From the NCBI RefSeq assembly GCF_020216885.1, contig NZ_JAIWON010000147.1:1-7411 (forward strand): DNA of 7,411 nt. The letters are read 5' to 3'. Made by a program: the position numbers and the translations under genes. The notes under the pieces are model-generated. The model did not search any database, was not told the DNA's origin, and saw only the letters and a list, made by a program, of their open reading frames with translations. Below are positions 1-6,926 of the stretch, piece after piece. The DNA comes from Zymomonas sp. Its GTDB lineage: Bacteria > Pseudomonadota > Alphaproteobacteria > Sphingomonadales > Sphingomonadaceae. Position 1 is the stretch's first letter. Each line of letters opens with the position of its first letter.

Positions 1-155
1 AATAAAACAACGGGTTTTTTATTATTAAAGGTAATAAGCGCGGCCGGAAAAGGCATCGCATTGAAATAGCTTTGTTGTAAATTTTCTGAAGCTTCATCAA
101 AAGGCCGACCACTGTCACTCATTACACCGGTCGTTTTTAATATAGGATCTGGCAT
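1..155 (-). CDS. Partial CDS, N-terminus only; possible PAS-like sensory protein
   Basis: An open frame of 51 complete codons starts at an ATG at 155-153 and runs off the left edge. The start is preceded by a weak Shine-Dalgarno GGAAAA about 8 bases upstream, and the frame is closed further upstream by a TGA. A second in-frame ATG lies at codon 12 but has no ribosome site. The visible protein is soluble: a polar N-terminus, then from about residue 29 the run SYFNAMPFPAALITFNNKK. A pattern of aromatic, Asn-Ala-Met-Pro and then a beta-strand is typical of the start of PAS domains in sensor kinases and GGDEF proteins (family knowledge; the assignment is inference). Codon use looks like that of the neighbouring genes. 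The product class cannot be settled from 51 residues. Confidence 0.5.
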   Translation of the reverse strand, partial: MPDPILKTTGVMSDSGRPFDEASENLQQSYFNAMPFPAALITFNNKKPVVL

Positions 156-320
156 AATTGATTTTCCAGCGGCCTCTACTTTATCTGTTAAGCAATAATA
201 ATAAATAAAAAATCAAGACAACAAATAAGGCCACGAAATTATCTTAATATTGTATCCATATTTATCATTTCGCTACCTTATTTGTATAAGTGAAACTATG
301 TCGAGACAAAGAAAAATAAT

Positions 321-326
321 ATTATA
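321..326 (-). promoter_or_regulatory. Candidate -10 box (TATAAT) for the left-edge gene
   Basis: A perfect TATAAT reads on the minus strand in very AT-rich DNA. A TTGTTA lies 19 bases upstream, longer than the ideal 17, so the -35 is weak. It would give a leader of about 160 bases before the ATG at 155. In DNA this AT-rich a chance match is quite possible. Confidence 0.2.
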
Positions 327-328
327 CT

Positions 329-361
329 GTTATGTAAAAAACCTATAACAAGGGTCATAAC
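329..361 (-). terminator. Weak hairpin after parC, possible terminator
   Basis: About 45 bases past the parC stop there is a perfect 6-base inverted repeat, GTTATG (361-356 on the minus strand) and CATAAC (334-329). A short CCT/AGG pairing and a run of six T lie inside the loop. The stem is AU-rich and the T run is in the loop rather than after the stem, so this is a poor intrinsic terminator. I see no better one between parC and the next gene. Confidence 0.2.
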
Positions 362-403
362 GGATAAAGATAAATTTTTAATTAAAAAACAAAGCCCTAT
401 CCA

Positions 404-2650
404 TCATGAAAAACGGTTATTTTTCGGGAAACCAACCGGCGGCAAACGCCCGCTAGCACCGCGGGCAACGACCCAAGTTTTCATATCGGTTTCGGTTCTT
501 ATTCGACCAGATTCACCGCCCATTGGCCAACTCAAGCCCTCTTCAAGGGCAAAAGTCGTAGCATCTGACAGATGTCCGCCCCGATAACGTTGTAATTGAA
601 CACCACTTCCTTTTGCCAATTCAGGAATCTGGGACAGTGGGAAAGCTAATAATTTTCTATTTTCACCGATAAGGGCAATATGGTCATGACCTTCTTCGAT
701 GACTTTTAAAACCATCAAATATTCGCCTTTTTTGACTCTAACAATTTGTTTTCCCTTACGGGTTTCTGCAACCAAATTGGTCATCTGGGTAATAAAACCA
801 CGACCACCCGAAGAAACGACCAACAGCTTTCCTTCGGTATTAAGCGGTAATAAGGCCATTATCTTGGTGTCATTACTGATGTCCAACATCAATCGCACAG
901 GTTCACCAAAACCGCGCCCACCGGGTAGTCGGTCTGCAAGCAAAGTATAAAATCGGCCATCTTCTGTCGCTATCAGCAAGCGATCAGTCGTATAAGCATG
1001 GCAGGTGAAATCAGCTTCATCCCCTTCCTTAAAGCGCATGGCTTCGGTCGATTTCAGATCAACATGACCCTTTAGACCCCGAATCCAGCCACGTTTTGAC
1101 AACACAACGGTCATGGGTTCCCGCTCAATCATCGCATCTAACGGAATGGCTTTTGCAGGCGTTTGTTCTTCAATCAGCGTTTGGCGTGCGCCTAATTTGC
1201 TTTTTAGGCTATAGCGCTTACGCAAAGCAGACAAATCCGCTTTCAGCTTTTTACTTTGCAAAGCATCGCTTTCAATCAAAGCCTGAAGCCCTGCCCGCTC
1301 TTCTTTTAAGCTATCACGCTCTGCTGTAATTTCAGCTTCTTCTAGGCGTTTTAATGCTCTAAGCCGCATGTTCAGAATCGCTTCGGCCTGACGATCATTT
1401 AACTTGAATTCAGCGATCATGATCGCTTTCGGATCGTCTTCGTTTCTGATGATTTCGATCACCCGATCAAGATTGAGATAAGCGGCCAGATAGCCTTCTA
1501 GCAATTCAACTCGGTCATCAATGCGTTGTAAACGATGGCGACAACGTCGCTGTAGCATTGCAAATTGATGCGCCAGCCAATCTTTCAAAACCGTATGGAG
1601 CGGTAAAACCGCAGGCGTATGATGGCTATCCAGCACATTCATATTAAGCGAAATACGCGTTTCAAGACTGGTCAGATGGAATAAACCATCCATCAACAGC
1701 TGGGGATCAACTGCCCTGCTTTTGGGTTCTAGGACAATCCTGATATTTTCATCGGATTCGTCGCGTATATCGCTAAGAATAGGCAGCTTTTTCTCGTTTA
1801 TCAAAGCCGCTATTTCTTCAATTAAACGCGATTTTGGTATCTGCCACGGTATTTCATTGATAACAATAATCCAGCCGCCGCGACCGATATCTTCAACCTC
1901 ATAACGCGCTCTGACCCTGAAGGATCCCCGTCCTGTTTCATAGGCGTGACGGATGGTATCGACAGAATCGACGATTTGGCCGCCGGTCGGGAAATCAGGG
2001 CCTTTGACAAAGCGCAATAATTCTTTGGTTTCTGCTTCGGGATGGTCAATCAAATGACAGATAGCATCAATCAATTCTGCCACATTATGAGGCGGAATAG
2101 AAGTCGCCATACCGACGGCAATACCGCTTGAACCATTAGCTAAAAGATTGGGGAAGAGACCGGAAAAAAATTCTGGCTCTTCTTCTTCGCTATTGTAGGT
2201 AGGGCGAAAATCAACGGCACCTTCTTCCATGCCTTCCATAAGGTCATAGGCCGCCGTGGTCAGACGGGCTTCAGTATAACGCATAGCGGCGGCATTATCG
2301 CCGTCAATATTACCAAAATTACCCTGCCCATCGACCAAGGGGTAACGAAGGGCAAAATTTTGAGCAAGGCGCACCATAGCGTCATAAACAGATTGATCGC
2401 CATGCGGATGGTATTTACCGATCACATCGCCAACAACACGGGCGCATTTTTTATAAGCCGAGGCCGGATCAAGTTTTAACAGCCGCATCGCCCATAACAA
2501 CCGCCGCTGTACTGGCTTTAACCCGTCTCTGATGTCGGGCAAAGAACGGGAGGTTATGGTTGATAAAGCATAAGCGAGATAGCGTTCTGATAACGCCTTA
2601 TCAAAGGCTGTTTCGGAAATATTTTCAATGTCGGAAGAAAGGCTGGTCAT
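404..2650 (-). CDS. parC: DNA topoisomerase IV subunit A (ParC)
   Basis: ParC is the DNA-breaking and rejoining subunit of topoisomerase IV, a heterotetramer with ParE that decatenates daughter chromosomes. The 748-residue length is normal for an alphaproteobacterial ParC. The N-terminal breakage-reunion domain spans roughly residues 30-490. It carries [14 protein letters not shown] (42-55), the HPHGD motif (81-85) and AAMRYTE (121-127), in which Tyr125 is the catalytic tyrosine that attacks DNA. The alpha-type motif [14 protein letters not shown] (108-121) separates it from gamma ParC. The C-terminal beta-pinwheel covers about 500-748, with a degenerate box GGRGFGEPV at 577-585 rather than the canonical GyrA box, which favours ParC over GyrA. 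No clear Shine-Dalgarno precedes the ATG at 2650, but the start suits the family and no other in-frame start fits better. It stands alone, without parE nearby. Position 86, equivalent to the E. coli quinolone-site Ser80, is Gln. Confidence 0.95.
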   Translation of the reverse strand: MTSLSSDIENISETAFDKALSERYLAYALSTITSRSLPDIRDGLKPVQRRLLWAMRLLKLDPASAYKKCARVVGDVIGKYHPHGDQSVYDAMVRLAQNFALRYPLVDGQGNFGNIDGDNAAAMRYTEARLTTAAYDLMEGMEEGAVDFRPTYNSEEEEPEFFSGLFPNLLANGSSGIAVGMATSIPPHNVAELIDAICHLIDHPEAETKELLRFVKGPDFPTGGQIVDSVDTIRHAYETGRGSFRVRARYEVEDIGRGGWIIVINEIPWQIPKSRLIEEIAALINEKKLPILSDIRDESDENIRIVLEPKSRAVDPQLLMDGLFHLTSLETRISLNMNVLDSHHTPAVLPLHTVLKDWLAHQFAMLQRRCRHRLQRIDDRVELLEGYLAAYLNLDRVIEIIRNEDDPKAIMIAEFKLNDRQAEAILNMRLRALKRLEEAEITAERDSLKEERAGLQALIESDALQSKKLKADLSALRKRYSLKSKLGARQTLIEEQTPAKAIPLDAMIEREPMTVVLSKRGWIRGLKGHVDLKSTEAMRFKEGDEADFTCHAYTTDRLLIATEDGRFYTLLADRLPGGRGFGEPVRLMLDISNDTKIMALLPLNTEGKLLVVSSGGRGFITQMTNLVAETRKGKQIVRVKKGEYLMVLKVIEEGHDHIALIGENRKLLAFPLSQIPELAKGSGVQLQRYRGGHLSDATTFALEEGLSWPMGGESGRIRTETDMKTWVVARGASGRLPPVGFPKNNRFS

Positions 2651-2796
2651 AGAAATGGAATAACAGAATCCTGTTTATAGATAAGGGTTTAAAATGGTAA
2701 AAATGCAGATTTTTATATCGAGATCGCTGGGTCTTTTCTTGAGACCTCATTTTAGAAAGGGCAAAGCTACCCTCGACATTCAACATGAAAATGATT

Positions 2797-2929
2797 TTAC
2801 ATTATCTCTTCTAATGTCTCAATGACATCAGGCAAAAAGTCAACTGCGCCAGAAAATCCAATGTTATTCCAAGCCATCCACAAGCAGCTTCATTCTGGCA
2901 GCAAGATAAAGATCAATTCTTTGGAAAAG
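2797..2929 (-). pseudogene. Possible decayed coding remnant with a frameshift
   Basis: Two short open stretches in different frames abut and read like one protein. The first (2929-2864) gives LFQRIDLYLAARMKLLVDG and ends at TAA. The second (2877-2797) gives MAWNNIGFSGAVDFLPDV followed by IETLEEIM and a TAA. Changing one base count around 2870-2877 would join them into about 43 residues of plausible alpha-helical, globular composition. Neither part has a ribosome site. I do not recognise the family. Chance open stretches of this size are common, so this remains a suggestion based on composition only. Confidence 0.3.
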
Positions 2930-2937
2930 CTAGCCCC

Positions 2938-2946
2938 ATTATAACA
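2938..2946 (-). promoter_or_regulatory. Extended -10 promoter candidate, possibly for parC
   Basis: The minus strand reads TGTTATAAT, a perfect extended -10 (TGnTATAAT). At a 17-base spacing the -35 region is only a T-rich TCTTTT-like sequence, which fits an extended -10 promoter that relies little on the -35. Transcription would start near 2931 and cross about 280 bases before the parC ATG. No other good parC promoter is visible nearer the gene. Confidence 0.35.
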
Positions 2947-2948
2947 GG

Positions 2949-3050
2949 CTAAAAGATGAAAAAAGACGCAATGATAGGCGCGCCTAATAGAAGGATCAGC
3001 AAGGCCACGGATAGAATAAGATATATTCCATCCGCAGCAGGCTTTATATT
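2949..3050 (-). other. Hydrophobic 33-codon open stretch directly behind purC
   Basis: Immediately after the purC TAA, in the same frame, 33 sense codons run to a TAG at 2951-2949. The translation includes GIYLILSVALLILLLGAPII, a clean single membrane span, followed by ASFFIF. There is no ATG in this frame; the only usual start is a GTG within the hydrophobic run, with no Shine-Dalgarno. An ATG in another frame gives only 11 codons. It could be a small membrane protein with an odd start, a C-terminal extension of PurC made by stop readthrough, the remnant of a lost membrane gene, or chance. No function is proposed. Confidence 0.3.
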
Positions 3051-3830
3051 TTATAAACCGCGATTTTTACGGTGGGATTCCAGATCCAACACCTCGGTAT
3101 CGGGTTCAACTGGTAATAATCCTAAGCGGCGAGCAATTTCCTGATAGGCTTCGACTTCGCCTCCCAAATCCTGACGGAAACGGTCTTTATCCAATTTTTC
3201 ATTGGTAACCATATCCCACAAACGGCAACCGTCAGGGCTAATCTCATCAGCCAGCAAGACGCGGCTATAATCATTTTCCCAGACACGACCAAATTCGAGT
3301 TTGAAATCGACGAGACGAATATTGATGGCCGCAAAAAGACCACTCATAAAGTCATTCACGCGGATCGCCATGTCAGCGATATCGTGCATTTCTTCCTGCG
3401 TAGCCCAACCAAAACAGGCAATATGCTCATCCGCGACCATCGGGTCATTGAGGGCATCATCTTTATAATAATATTCGATGATCGTCCGAGGCAGCGGGGT
3501 GCCTTCTTCAATGCCCAACCGCTTGCTCAAAGAACCGGCGGCAACATTTCTAATTACTACTTCGATCGGGATAATTTCGACCTGTTTAACCAATTGTTCG
3601 CGCATATTCAGGCGACGAATGAAATGGGTCGGAATACCGATTCCTGCTAACAGGGTAAAAATATGTTCGGAAACCCGATTATTGATAACGCCCTTACCGC
3701 TGATCATGCCTTTTTTCTGGGCATTAAAAGCAGTCGCATCATCCTTGAAATACTGGATAATGGTGCCGGGTTCTGGACCTTCATAAAGAATTTTGGCTTT
3801 GCCTTCGTAAATTTGGCGACGACGGGACAT
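3051..3830 (-). CDS. purC: Phosphoribosylaminoimidazole-succinocarboxamide synthase (SAICAR synthetase)
   Basis: PurC joins aspartate to CAIR using ATP to form SAICAR, a step of de novo purine synthesis in the cytoplasm. The 259-residue length fits the bacterial single-domain enzyme. Visible family motifs are the N-terminal nucleotide-binding [11 protein letters not shown] (8-18), the first signature [18 protein letters not shown] (87-104), the second signature LVDFKLEFG (173-181) and [13 protein letters not shown] (194-206). The ATG at 3830 has a Shine-Dalgarno GGAG 10 bases upstream, and the protein begins [13 protein letters not shown] as expected. In many alphaproteobacteria purC is followed by purS and purQ. 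Here neither follows, so the gene appears to be single. The structured leader, with a hairpin and U tract and a repeated 10-mer, hints at control at the RNA level (inference). Confidence 0.95.
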   Translation of the reverse strand: MSRRRQIYEGKAKILYEGPEPGTIIQYFKDDATAFNAQKKGMISGKGVINNRVSEHIFTLLAGIGIPTHFIRRLNMREQLVKQVEIIPIEVVIRNVAAGSLSKRLGIEEGTPLPRTIIEYYYKDDALNDPMVADEHIACFGWATQEEMHDIADMAIRVNDFMSGLFAAINIRLVDFKLEFGRVWENDYSRVLLADEISPDGCRLWDMVTNEKLDKDRFRQDLGGEVEAYQEIARRLGLLPVEPDTEVLDLESHRKNRGL

Positions 3831-3842
3831 GAATTAGCTTCT

Positions 3843-3880
3843 CCGAAAAAGGAACAGGACAGATCCTGTGCCGAAAAAGG
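3843..3880 (-). repeat. Direct repeat of 10 bases in the purC leader
   Basis: CCGAAAAAGG on the plus strand (CCTTTTTCGG in the transcript) occurs exactly at 3843-3852 and again at 3871-3880. The two copies flank the ACAGGA/TCCTGT hairpin. The copy nearer purC supplies the U tract after the hairpin, and its final CGG runs into the Shine-Dalgarno GGAG. The upstream copy can form its own small stem TGCC/GGCA around TTTTTC (3869-3882). Confidence 0.6.
3846..3869 (-). terminator. Terminator-like hairpin in the purC leader, possible attenuator
   Basis: In the purC transcript ACAGGA, loop TCTG, TCCTGT form a perfect 6-base stem (3869-3854), followed by TCC and five T (3853-3846). That is the shape of a short intrinsic terminator. 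It sits only about 16 bases before the start codon and just ahead of the Shine-Dalgarno sequence. It could reduce transcription into purC, be a leftover upstream terminator, or affect ribosome access. The stem is short, so efficiency is uncertain. Confidence 0.4.
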
Positions 3881-3917
3881 CAAGGCGCTTAATAAACGCT
3901 TTCTTATTTTGAGCGCT

Positions 3918-3945
3918 TTTATAACTGAAAATATGTCTGGCGCAA
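3918..3945 (-). promoter_or_regulatory. Candidate purC promoter
   Basis: On the minus strand TTGCGC (3945-3940) lies 16 bases before TATAAA (3923-3918). The -10 matches consensus at five of six positions; the -35 keeps only the TTG. It lies downstream of both pst terminators, about 90 bases ahead of the purC ATG, where a separate purC promoter would be expected. Confidence 0.35.
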
Positions 3946-3994
3946 ACAGCCGGATAGAAAGTTTATCATTTTTATGAAGGCAGGAGGAAAGTTT

Positions 3995-4026
3995 AAAAAA
4001 GGCTTTTATAATGATTACAAACAGCC
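3995..4026 (-). terminator. Intrinsic terminator, second of two after pstB
   Basis: The minus strand forms a hairpin from GGCT (4026-4023) to AGCC (4004-4001), with nested TTT/AAA and TAA/TTA pairings, one mismatch and one G-U pair. It is followed at once by six T (4000-3995). The hairpin plus U tract is a standard rho-independent shape. It would back up the terminator just upstream and shield purC from pst transcription. Confidence 0.6.
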
Positions 4027-4033
4027 AGAATAT
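4017..4033 (-). repeat. 17-base direct repeat, copy 1 (after pstB)
   Basis: ATATTCTGGCTGTTTGT on the minus strand is identical at 4033-4017 and at 6933-6917. This copy forms the 5' arm of the second pst terminator. The shorter core GGCTGTTTG recurs at 3951-3943. Confidence 0.6.
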
Positions 4034-4070
4034 TTTATTTCATATCAATATAAAATATGCTCTTCTTAAT

Positions 4071-4137
4071 AAAAATTAGCCAACCCCTACCCAAAAATTC
4101 AGAGATAATTGATCTGCCTATTTGAGAGGGATTGGCT
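4071..4137 (-). terminator. Intrinsic terminator of the pst operon, first of two
   Basis: Twenty-seven bases past the pstB stop, AGCCAATCCC (4137-4128) pairs with GGGGTTGGCT (4087-4078) over 10 positions, one of them a G-U pair, followed by AATTTTT (4077-4071). On the plus strand the same position is a C-A mismatch, so the structure is better on the minus-strand transcript. The 40-base loop can form its own small stem from CAGA/TCTG and AGAT/ATCT around 4100-4117. Confidence 0.6.
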
Positions 4138-4164
4138 GTTTATTTTTACAGAAAAAACTCTAAT

Positions 4165-5037
4165 TTATCCAAATCGTCCCGTTAAATAGTCACGGGCGCG
4201 ACGGGTCTTCGGACGAGCAAATAAACGATCGGTTGAACAAAACTCGATCATATTACCCAAATACATAAAGCCGGTATAATCCGAAATACGAGCGGCCTGC
4301 TGCAGATTATGGGTAACGATAACGATGCTTAGGTCTTTCTTTAATTCCATCAAGGTTTCTTCCAACCTTGCCGTCGAAACAGGATCAAGCGCAGAGGCTG
4401 GCTCATCCAGCAAAAGAACTTCCGGTTCAACCGCAAGCCCACGCGCGACACAAAGACGCTGCTGCTGTCCACCGGAAAGGCTAAGACCGGATTCTTTTAA
4501 TTTATCTTTTACTTCATCCCAAAGAGCCGCACGATGCAAAGATCGCTCAACAATCTGATCTAATTCTTGACGCGATTTATTGAAATGAAGACGAACGCCA
4601 TAGGCGACATTGTCATAAATCGACATCGGGAACGGCGTTGGTTTTTGGAAAACCATACCAATCCGCGCTCTGATTTGGGAAATATCATCACCCAATGGAT
4701 CAAGGGTAACAGTATCGCCCCGTTCTTTTAGACGGGTAAGCGTATCATGGTCGGTCAGAATATCTTTTCCGTCCAACAAAACGCGACCCACTGCATATTG
4801 CTGAGGATAAAGAGCGTATATCCGGTTTAAAATCCGTAAAAGTGTGGATTTCCCACATCCAGAGGGGCCAATAAGCGCCGTAATTTTATTCCGCTCAACA
4901 GGTAAGCTGACATTAAATAAAGTCTGATGCGTCCCATAATAGAAATCGAGGTTGCGCGCTTCCAGATTGAGATTTTCTGCGGCTGGGGGCGCAATAAACT
5001 GTTCGAGGTCTTCGACCGTATTGTCTTTATTCGTCAT
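4165..5037 (-). CDS. pstB: Phosphate ABC transporter ATP-binding protein PstB
   Basis: PstB is the ATPase that drives phosphate import through PstC-PstA on the cytoplasmic face. In the 290-residue protein, Walker [10 protein letters not shown] is at 57-65, the Q-loop Gln at 131 in [18 protein letters not shown], the ABC signature LSGGQQQRL at 187-195, Walker B VLLLDEP at 207-213 and the H-loop His at 243. The C-terminus DYLTGRFG is typical. The ATG at 5037 is chosen because it overlaps the pstA stop (TAATG) and has a strong AGAGGGGG (5054-5047) 9 bases upstream. A longer frame reaching 5121 would lie inside pstA and adds residues unlike any PstB. Compared with E. coli PstB (257 residues) it has about 14 extra N-terminal residues and an insertion of about 19 residues near 98-119, between Walker A and the Q-loop. 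It is followed by terminators, not phoU. Confidence 0.95.
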   Translation of the reverse strand: MTNKDNTVEDLEQFIAPPAAENLNLEARNLDFYYGTHQTLFNVSLPVERNKITALIGPSGCGKSTLLRILNRIYALYPQQYAVGRVLLDGKDILTDHDTLTRLKERGDTVTLDPLGDDISQIRARIGMVFQKPTPFPMSIYDNVAYGVRLHFNKSRQELDQIVERSLHRAALWDEVKDKLKESGLSLSGGQQQRLCVARGLAVEPEVLLLDEPASALDPVSTARLEETLMELKKDLSIVIVTHNLQQAARISDYTGFMYLGNMIEFCSTDRLFARPKTRRARDYLTGRFG

Positions 5038-5873
5038 TAGCGTTTTCCCCCTCTGGTCATAACGCGTCCTAAAATATTGATGGTTAGAACCGCCATAGCA
5101 ATGAGCAAGGCACCAACCCATGCTAAATTACGCCAATCATCATAAGCGCTCATGGCGAATTGGAAGATAGTCGTTGGCAAACTGCCCATGGGTTCTGTCA
5201 TATTAAGAGTCAGGAATTGATTACCCAGAGCGGTGAAAAGCAACGGTGCCGTTTCGCCACTGATACGGGCAAATCCAAGTAAACCACCGGTTAACAGTCC
5301 GGGGGCTGCCGCTTTCCAAATAATCGAACGGATAACCAAACCTTGAGAAGCCCCCAGCCCCATACCTGCTTCTCTTAGCGTGTTGGGTTGCAGCTGTAGC
5401 ATATCATAGGTCGTTCTGGTCACAATCGGCATAGCCAGCAATGCCAGAGAAACGGCACCTGCAAAGGCCGAAAATCCGTGGAATGGTCGCACCATAATTT
5501 CATAAACGAAAAGACCGACCAGAATAGACGGCACAGAAAGCAAAACATCATTCAAGAAATGGATTGCTTGGCCATATTTAGAGTTACGGCTATATTCAGA
5601 AAGCCATGTGCCAGCCATAATGCCTAGAACAACAGCGATAATCATAGCCACCACACACATGGCAATAGAACCGATTATGGCATTTCTTAAGCCACCTGAC
5701 ATTCCGGGTGATGGCTGATCTTGTGTAAAGACCGAAAGATGCAAACCTCCGGCACCATTGACTATAAGAGACCCCAAAATAAGGGCGAGCATCCCAACAG
5801 CCAACAAAGTCGATAAGCTGCACAAGGCAACAAAAACTTTATTGATAAAGCGGCGTTTTAAATTGCTACTCAT
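5037..5873 (-). CDS. pstA: Phosphate ABC transporter permease PstA
   Basis: PstA is one of the two inner-membrane permeases of the phosphate importer. The 278 residues show about six membrane spans, near 15-38, 66-90, 110-128, 136-152, 190-202 and 250-268. The EAA loop that docks on PstB is at about 167-188 ([20 protein letters not shown]), and the conserved [13 protein letters not shown] is at 203-215. The basic N-terminus [10 protein letters not shown] fits the cytoplasmic side. The ATG at 5873 lies 8 bases beyond the pstC stop, with AGG 7 bases upstream and CGGAG at the end of pstC. Its own stop overlaps the pstB start by one base, so PstA and PstB translation is probably coupled. Confidence 0.93.
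   Translation of the reverse strand: MSSNLKRRFINKVFVALCSLSTLLAVGMLALILGSLIVNGAGGLHLSVFTQDQPSPGMSGGLRNAIIGSIAMCVVAMIIAVVLGIMAGTWLSEYSRNSKYGQAIHFLNDVLLSVPSILVGLFVYEIMVRPFHGFSAFAGAVSLALLAMPIVTRTTYDMLQLQPNTLREAGMGLGASQGLVIRSIIWKAAAPGLLTGGLLGFARISGETAPLLFTALGNQFLTLNMTEPMGSLPTTIFQFAMSAYDDWRNLAWVGALLIAMAVLTINILGRVMTRGGKR
5047..5054 (-). promoter_or_regulatory. Strong ribosome binding site that sets the pstB start
   Basis: AGAGGGGG within the last codons of pstA lies 9 bases before the ATG at 5037. Together with the TAATG overlap it decides the pstB start against the longer frame. Confidence 0.7.
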
Positions 5874-5881
5874 AAAAATGC

Positions 5882-6841
5882 CTAACTCCGTTTACCAATA
5901 AGAAGCCGGGCCATAATCAAAACCATAAAGGTGATCATAAACAGAACCAGCCCCAAAGCCGTTAAGGCTGCACTATGCATTTCGCTAGTGGCTTCGGTAA
6001 ATTCATTGGCAATCGTTGATGCAATGGTTGAACCGGAATCAAAGAGAGAATGTGGCAGGCTGTGGGTATTACCAATGATAAAGGTCACAGCCATGGTTTC
6101 GCCTAAAGCGCGGCCTAAGCCCAACATGATGACCCCGATCAATCCTCTTTTGACATAGGGAATAATAACAGAACAGACGACTTCAAAAGGCGTCGCTCCC
6201 AAGCCATAGGCGGCTTCTCTTACCTGTGCAGGCACGGTCAGGAATAACTCCCGAAAGACCGATGCCATATAAGGCAAAATCATAATGGCAAGGATCAAAG
6301 AGGCTGTCAGAATATTGGCACCATTCGGTACCCCCGCGACCATTTTTCCTAACCATGTATCCGGTGAAACATGTATCAGAAGCGGGAATTGGATATAATG
6401 GGCAAACCAAGGCGCTAAAACAAATAGCCCCCACATACCGTAAACAATAGAAGGAATGCCGGCTAACAGTTCCACCGCAACGGCAATAGGTCTGGCCAAA
6501 ATTCTGGGGCAGAATTCTACCAAGAAAACGGAAATCCCGATAGCCAGTGGCAAAGCCAGTAATAACGCCAAAAAGGCGGTAATCAATGTTCCTATAATTG
6601 GACCCGCTGCGCCATATACTTCCGAAACAGGATTCCATTCACTGGATAGGAAAAAGTTAAATCCGAAAGCCTTAAAGGCTGGCCAGCCACCGATAGCCAA
6701 AGCCACGATGATGCCAGCCATAGCAACAAGGGTCAGCGTTGCAGCCGAAAAGCACAGGGAACGGAAAATCATTTCTCCGAAAGACCCCGAAGGAAAAAGA
6801 CGATTTAATCGAGAAGGCTGGGACAAGGCAGAATCACTCAT
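5882..6841 (-). CDS. pstC: Phosphate ABC transporter permease PstC
   Basis: PstC pairs with PstA to form the phosphate channel in the inner membrane. The 319-residue length is usual. Hydrophobic spans lie near 28-52, 82-108, 118-145, 176-196, 233-256 and 290-314. The EAA loop is at about 208-228 (REAAYGLGATPFEVVCSVII), followed by the conserved GRALGETMAVTF at 243-254. The ATG at 6841 has only a weak GGA about 11 bases upstream, and no better in-frame start exists. A 13-codon ORF with a stronger ribosome site ends across this start, which could deliver ribosomes to it. pstA follows after 8 bases. Confidence 0.94.
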   Translation of the reverse strand: MSDSALSQPSRLNRLFPSGSFGEMIFRSLCFSAATLTLVAMAGIIVALAIGGWPAFKAFGFNFFLSSEWNPVSEVYGAAGPIIGTLITAFLALLLALPLAIGISVFLVEFCPRILARPIAVAVELLAGIPSIVYGMWGLFVLAPWFAHYIQFPLLIHVSPDTWLGKMVAGVPNGANILTASLILAIMILPYMASVFRELFLTVPAQVREAAYGLGATPFEVVCSVIIPYVKRGLIGVIMLGLGRALGETMAVTFIIGNTHSLPHSLFDSGSTIASTIANEFTEATSEMHSAALTALGLVLFMITFMVLIMARLLIGKRS

Positions 6842-6875
6842 AAAATTTATCCGACTCTCTTCTGACAGCTATCAT
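6834..6875 (-). CDS. Possible 13-residue leader ORF overlapping the pstC start
   Basis: An ATG at 6875 opens MIAVRRESDKFYE and ends at TGA 6836-6834, which lies inside the first pstC codons in another frame. A good Shine-Dalgarno, GAGGA, lies 6 bases upstream, clearly better than the one ahead of pstC. This arrangement would allow translational coupling into pstC. An in-frame ATG four codons earlier lacks a ribosome site at proper distance. No family is recognisable, and expression is inference. Confidence 0.35.
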   Translation of the reverse strand: MIAVRRESDKFYE

Positions 6876-6889
6876 CTTTTTCCTCATAT

Positions 6890-6926
6890 CTGTTTAGGCT
6901 GATGTGGAATATTACAACAAACAGCC
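6890..6926 (-). repeat. Inverted repeats in the pstS-pstC gap
   Basis: Starting 9 bases past the pstS stop, GGCTG (6926-6922) can pair with CAGCC (6901-6897). Alternatively CTGTTT (6924-6919) can pair with AAACAG (6895-6890). The two pairings share bases and exclude each other. No T run follows, so this is not a normal terminator. A hairpin here would fit the common pattern in which pstS mRNA is more abundant than the rest of the operon (family knowledge). Confidence 0.4.

Larger units (their letters stand above)
2651..3050. other. 400-base gap between parC and purC, no intact recognised gene
   Basis: No full-length gene is visible on either strand. It holds, listed separately, a hydrophobic open stretch just behind purC, a probable frameshifted coding remnant and an extended -10 promoter candidate. 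There is also a perfect 12-base palindrome TAGGCGCGCCTA at 2975-2986, followed on the minus strand by a run of six T about 12 bases on, which might help end purC transcription. A weak 5-base stem, GGTCT (2730-2734) with AGACC (2742-2746), sits in the presumed parC leader. The plus-strand ORF starting at 2956 mostly lies antisense to purC and looks spurious. Confidence 0.6.
3831..4164. other. 334-base gap between pstB and purC, rich in RNA-structure signals
   Basis: There is no gene here. The plus-strand open frame that crosses into it from purC has no coding look. From right to left the minus strand carries two terminator-like hairpins for the pst operon, a possible purC promoter and the purC leader with its direct repeats and hairpin. 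A weak extra pairing, GCGCT (3885-3889) with AGCGC (3912-3916), also lies in the leader. Confidence 0.7.

Noticed and set aside
2730..2746. GGTCT/AGACC hairpin in the parC leader as a terminator
   Set aside because: It has a five-base stem with no T run on either strand, so it is likely chance.
2975..2986. Perfect palindrome TAGGCGCGCCTA as purC terminator or operator
   Set aside because: As RNA it gives only a 4-base stem and the T run is about 12 bases away, too far for a normal terminator. There is no second copy to suggest an operator.
2956..3144. Plus-strand open frame of 62 codons
   Set aside because: About half lies antisense to purC, it has no ribosome site, and its composition is not protein-like.
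3663..3977. Plus-strand open frame of 104 codons crossing the purC start
   Set aside because: It is antisense to purC and its leader and shows no recognisable domain.
5038..5121. Longer pstB frame starting at 5121
   Set aside because: It lies inside pstA and its extra 28 residues are unlike PstB. The ATG at 5037 has a strong ribosome site and a TAATG overlap.
6456..6902. Plus-strand open frame of 148 codons
   Set aside because: It is antisense to pstC, a clearly real gene, and its composition mirrors the reverse of hydrophobic codons. It has no family motif.
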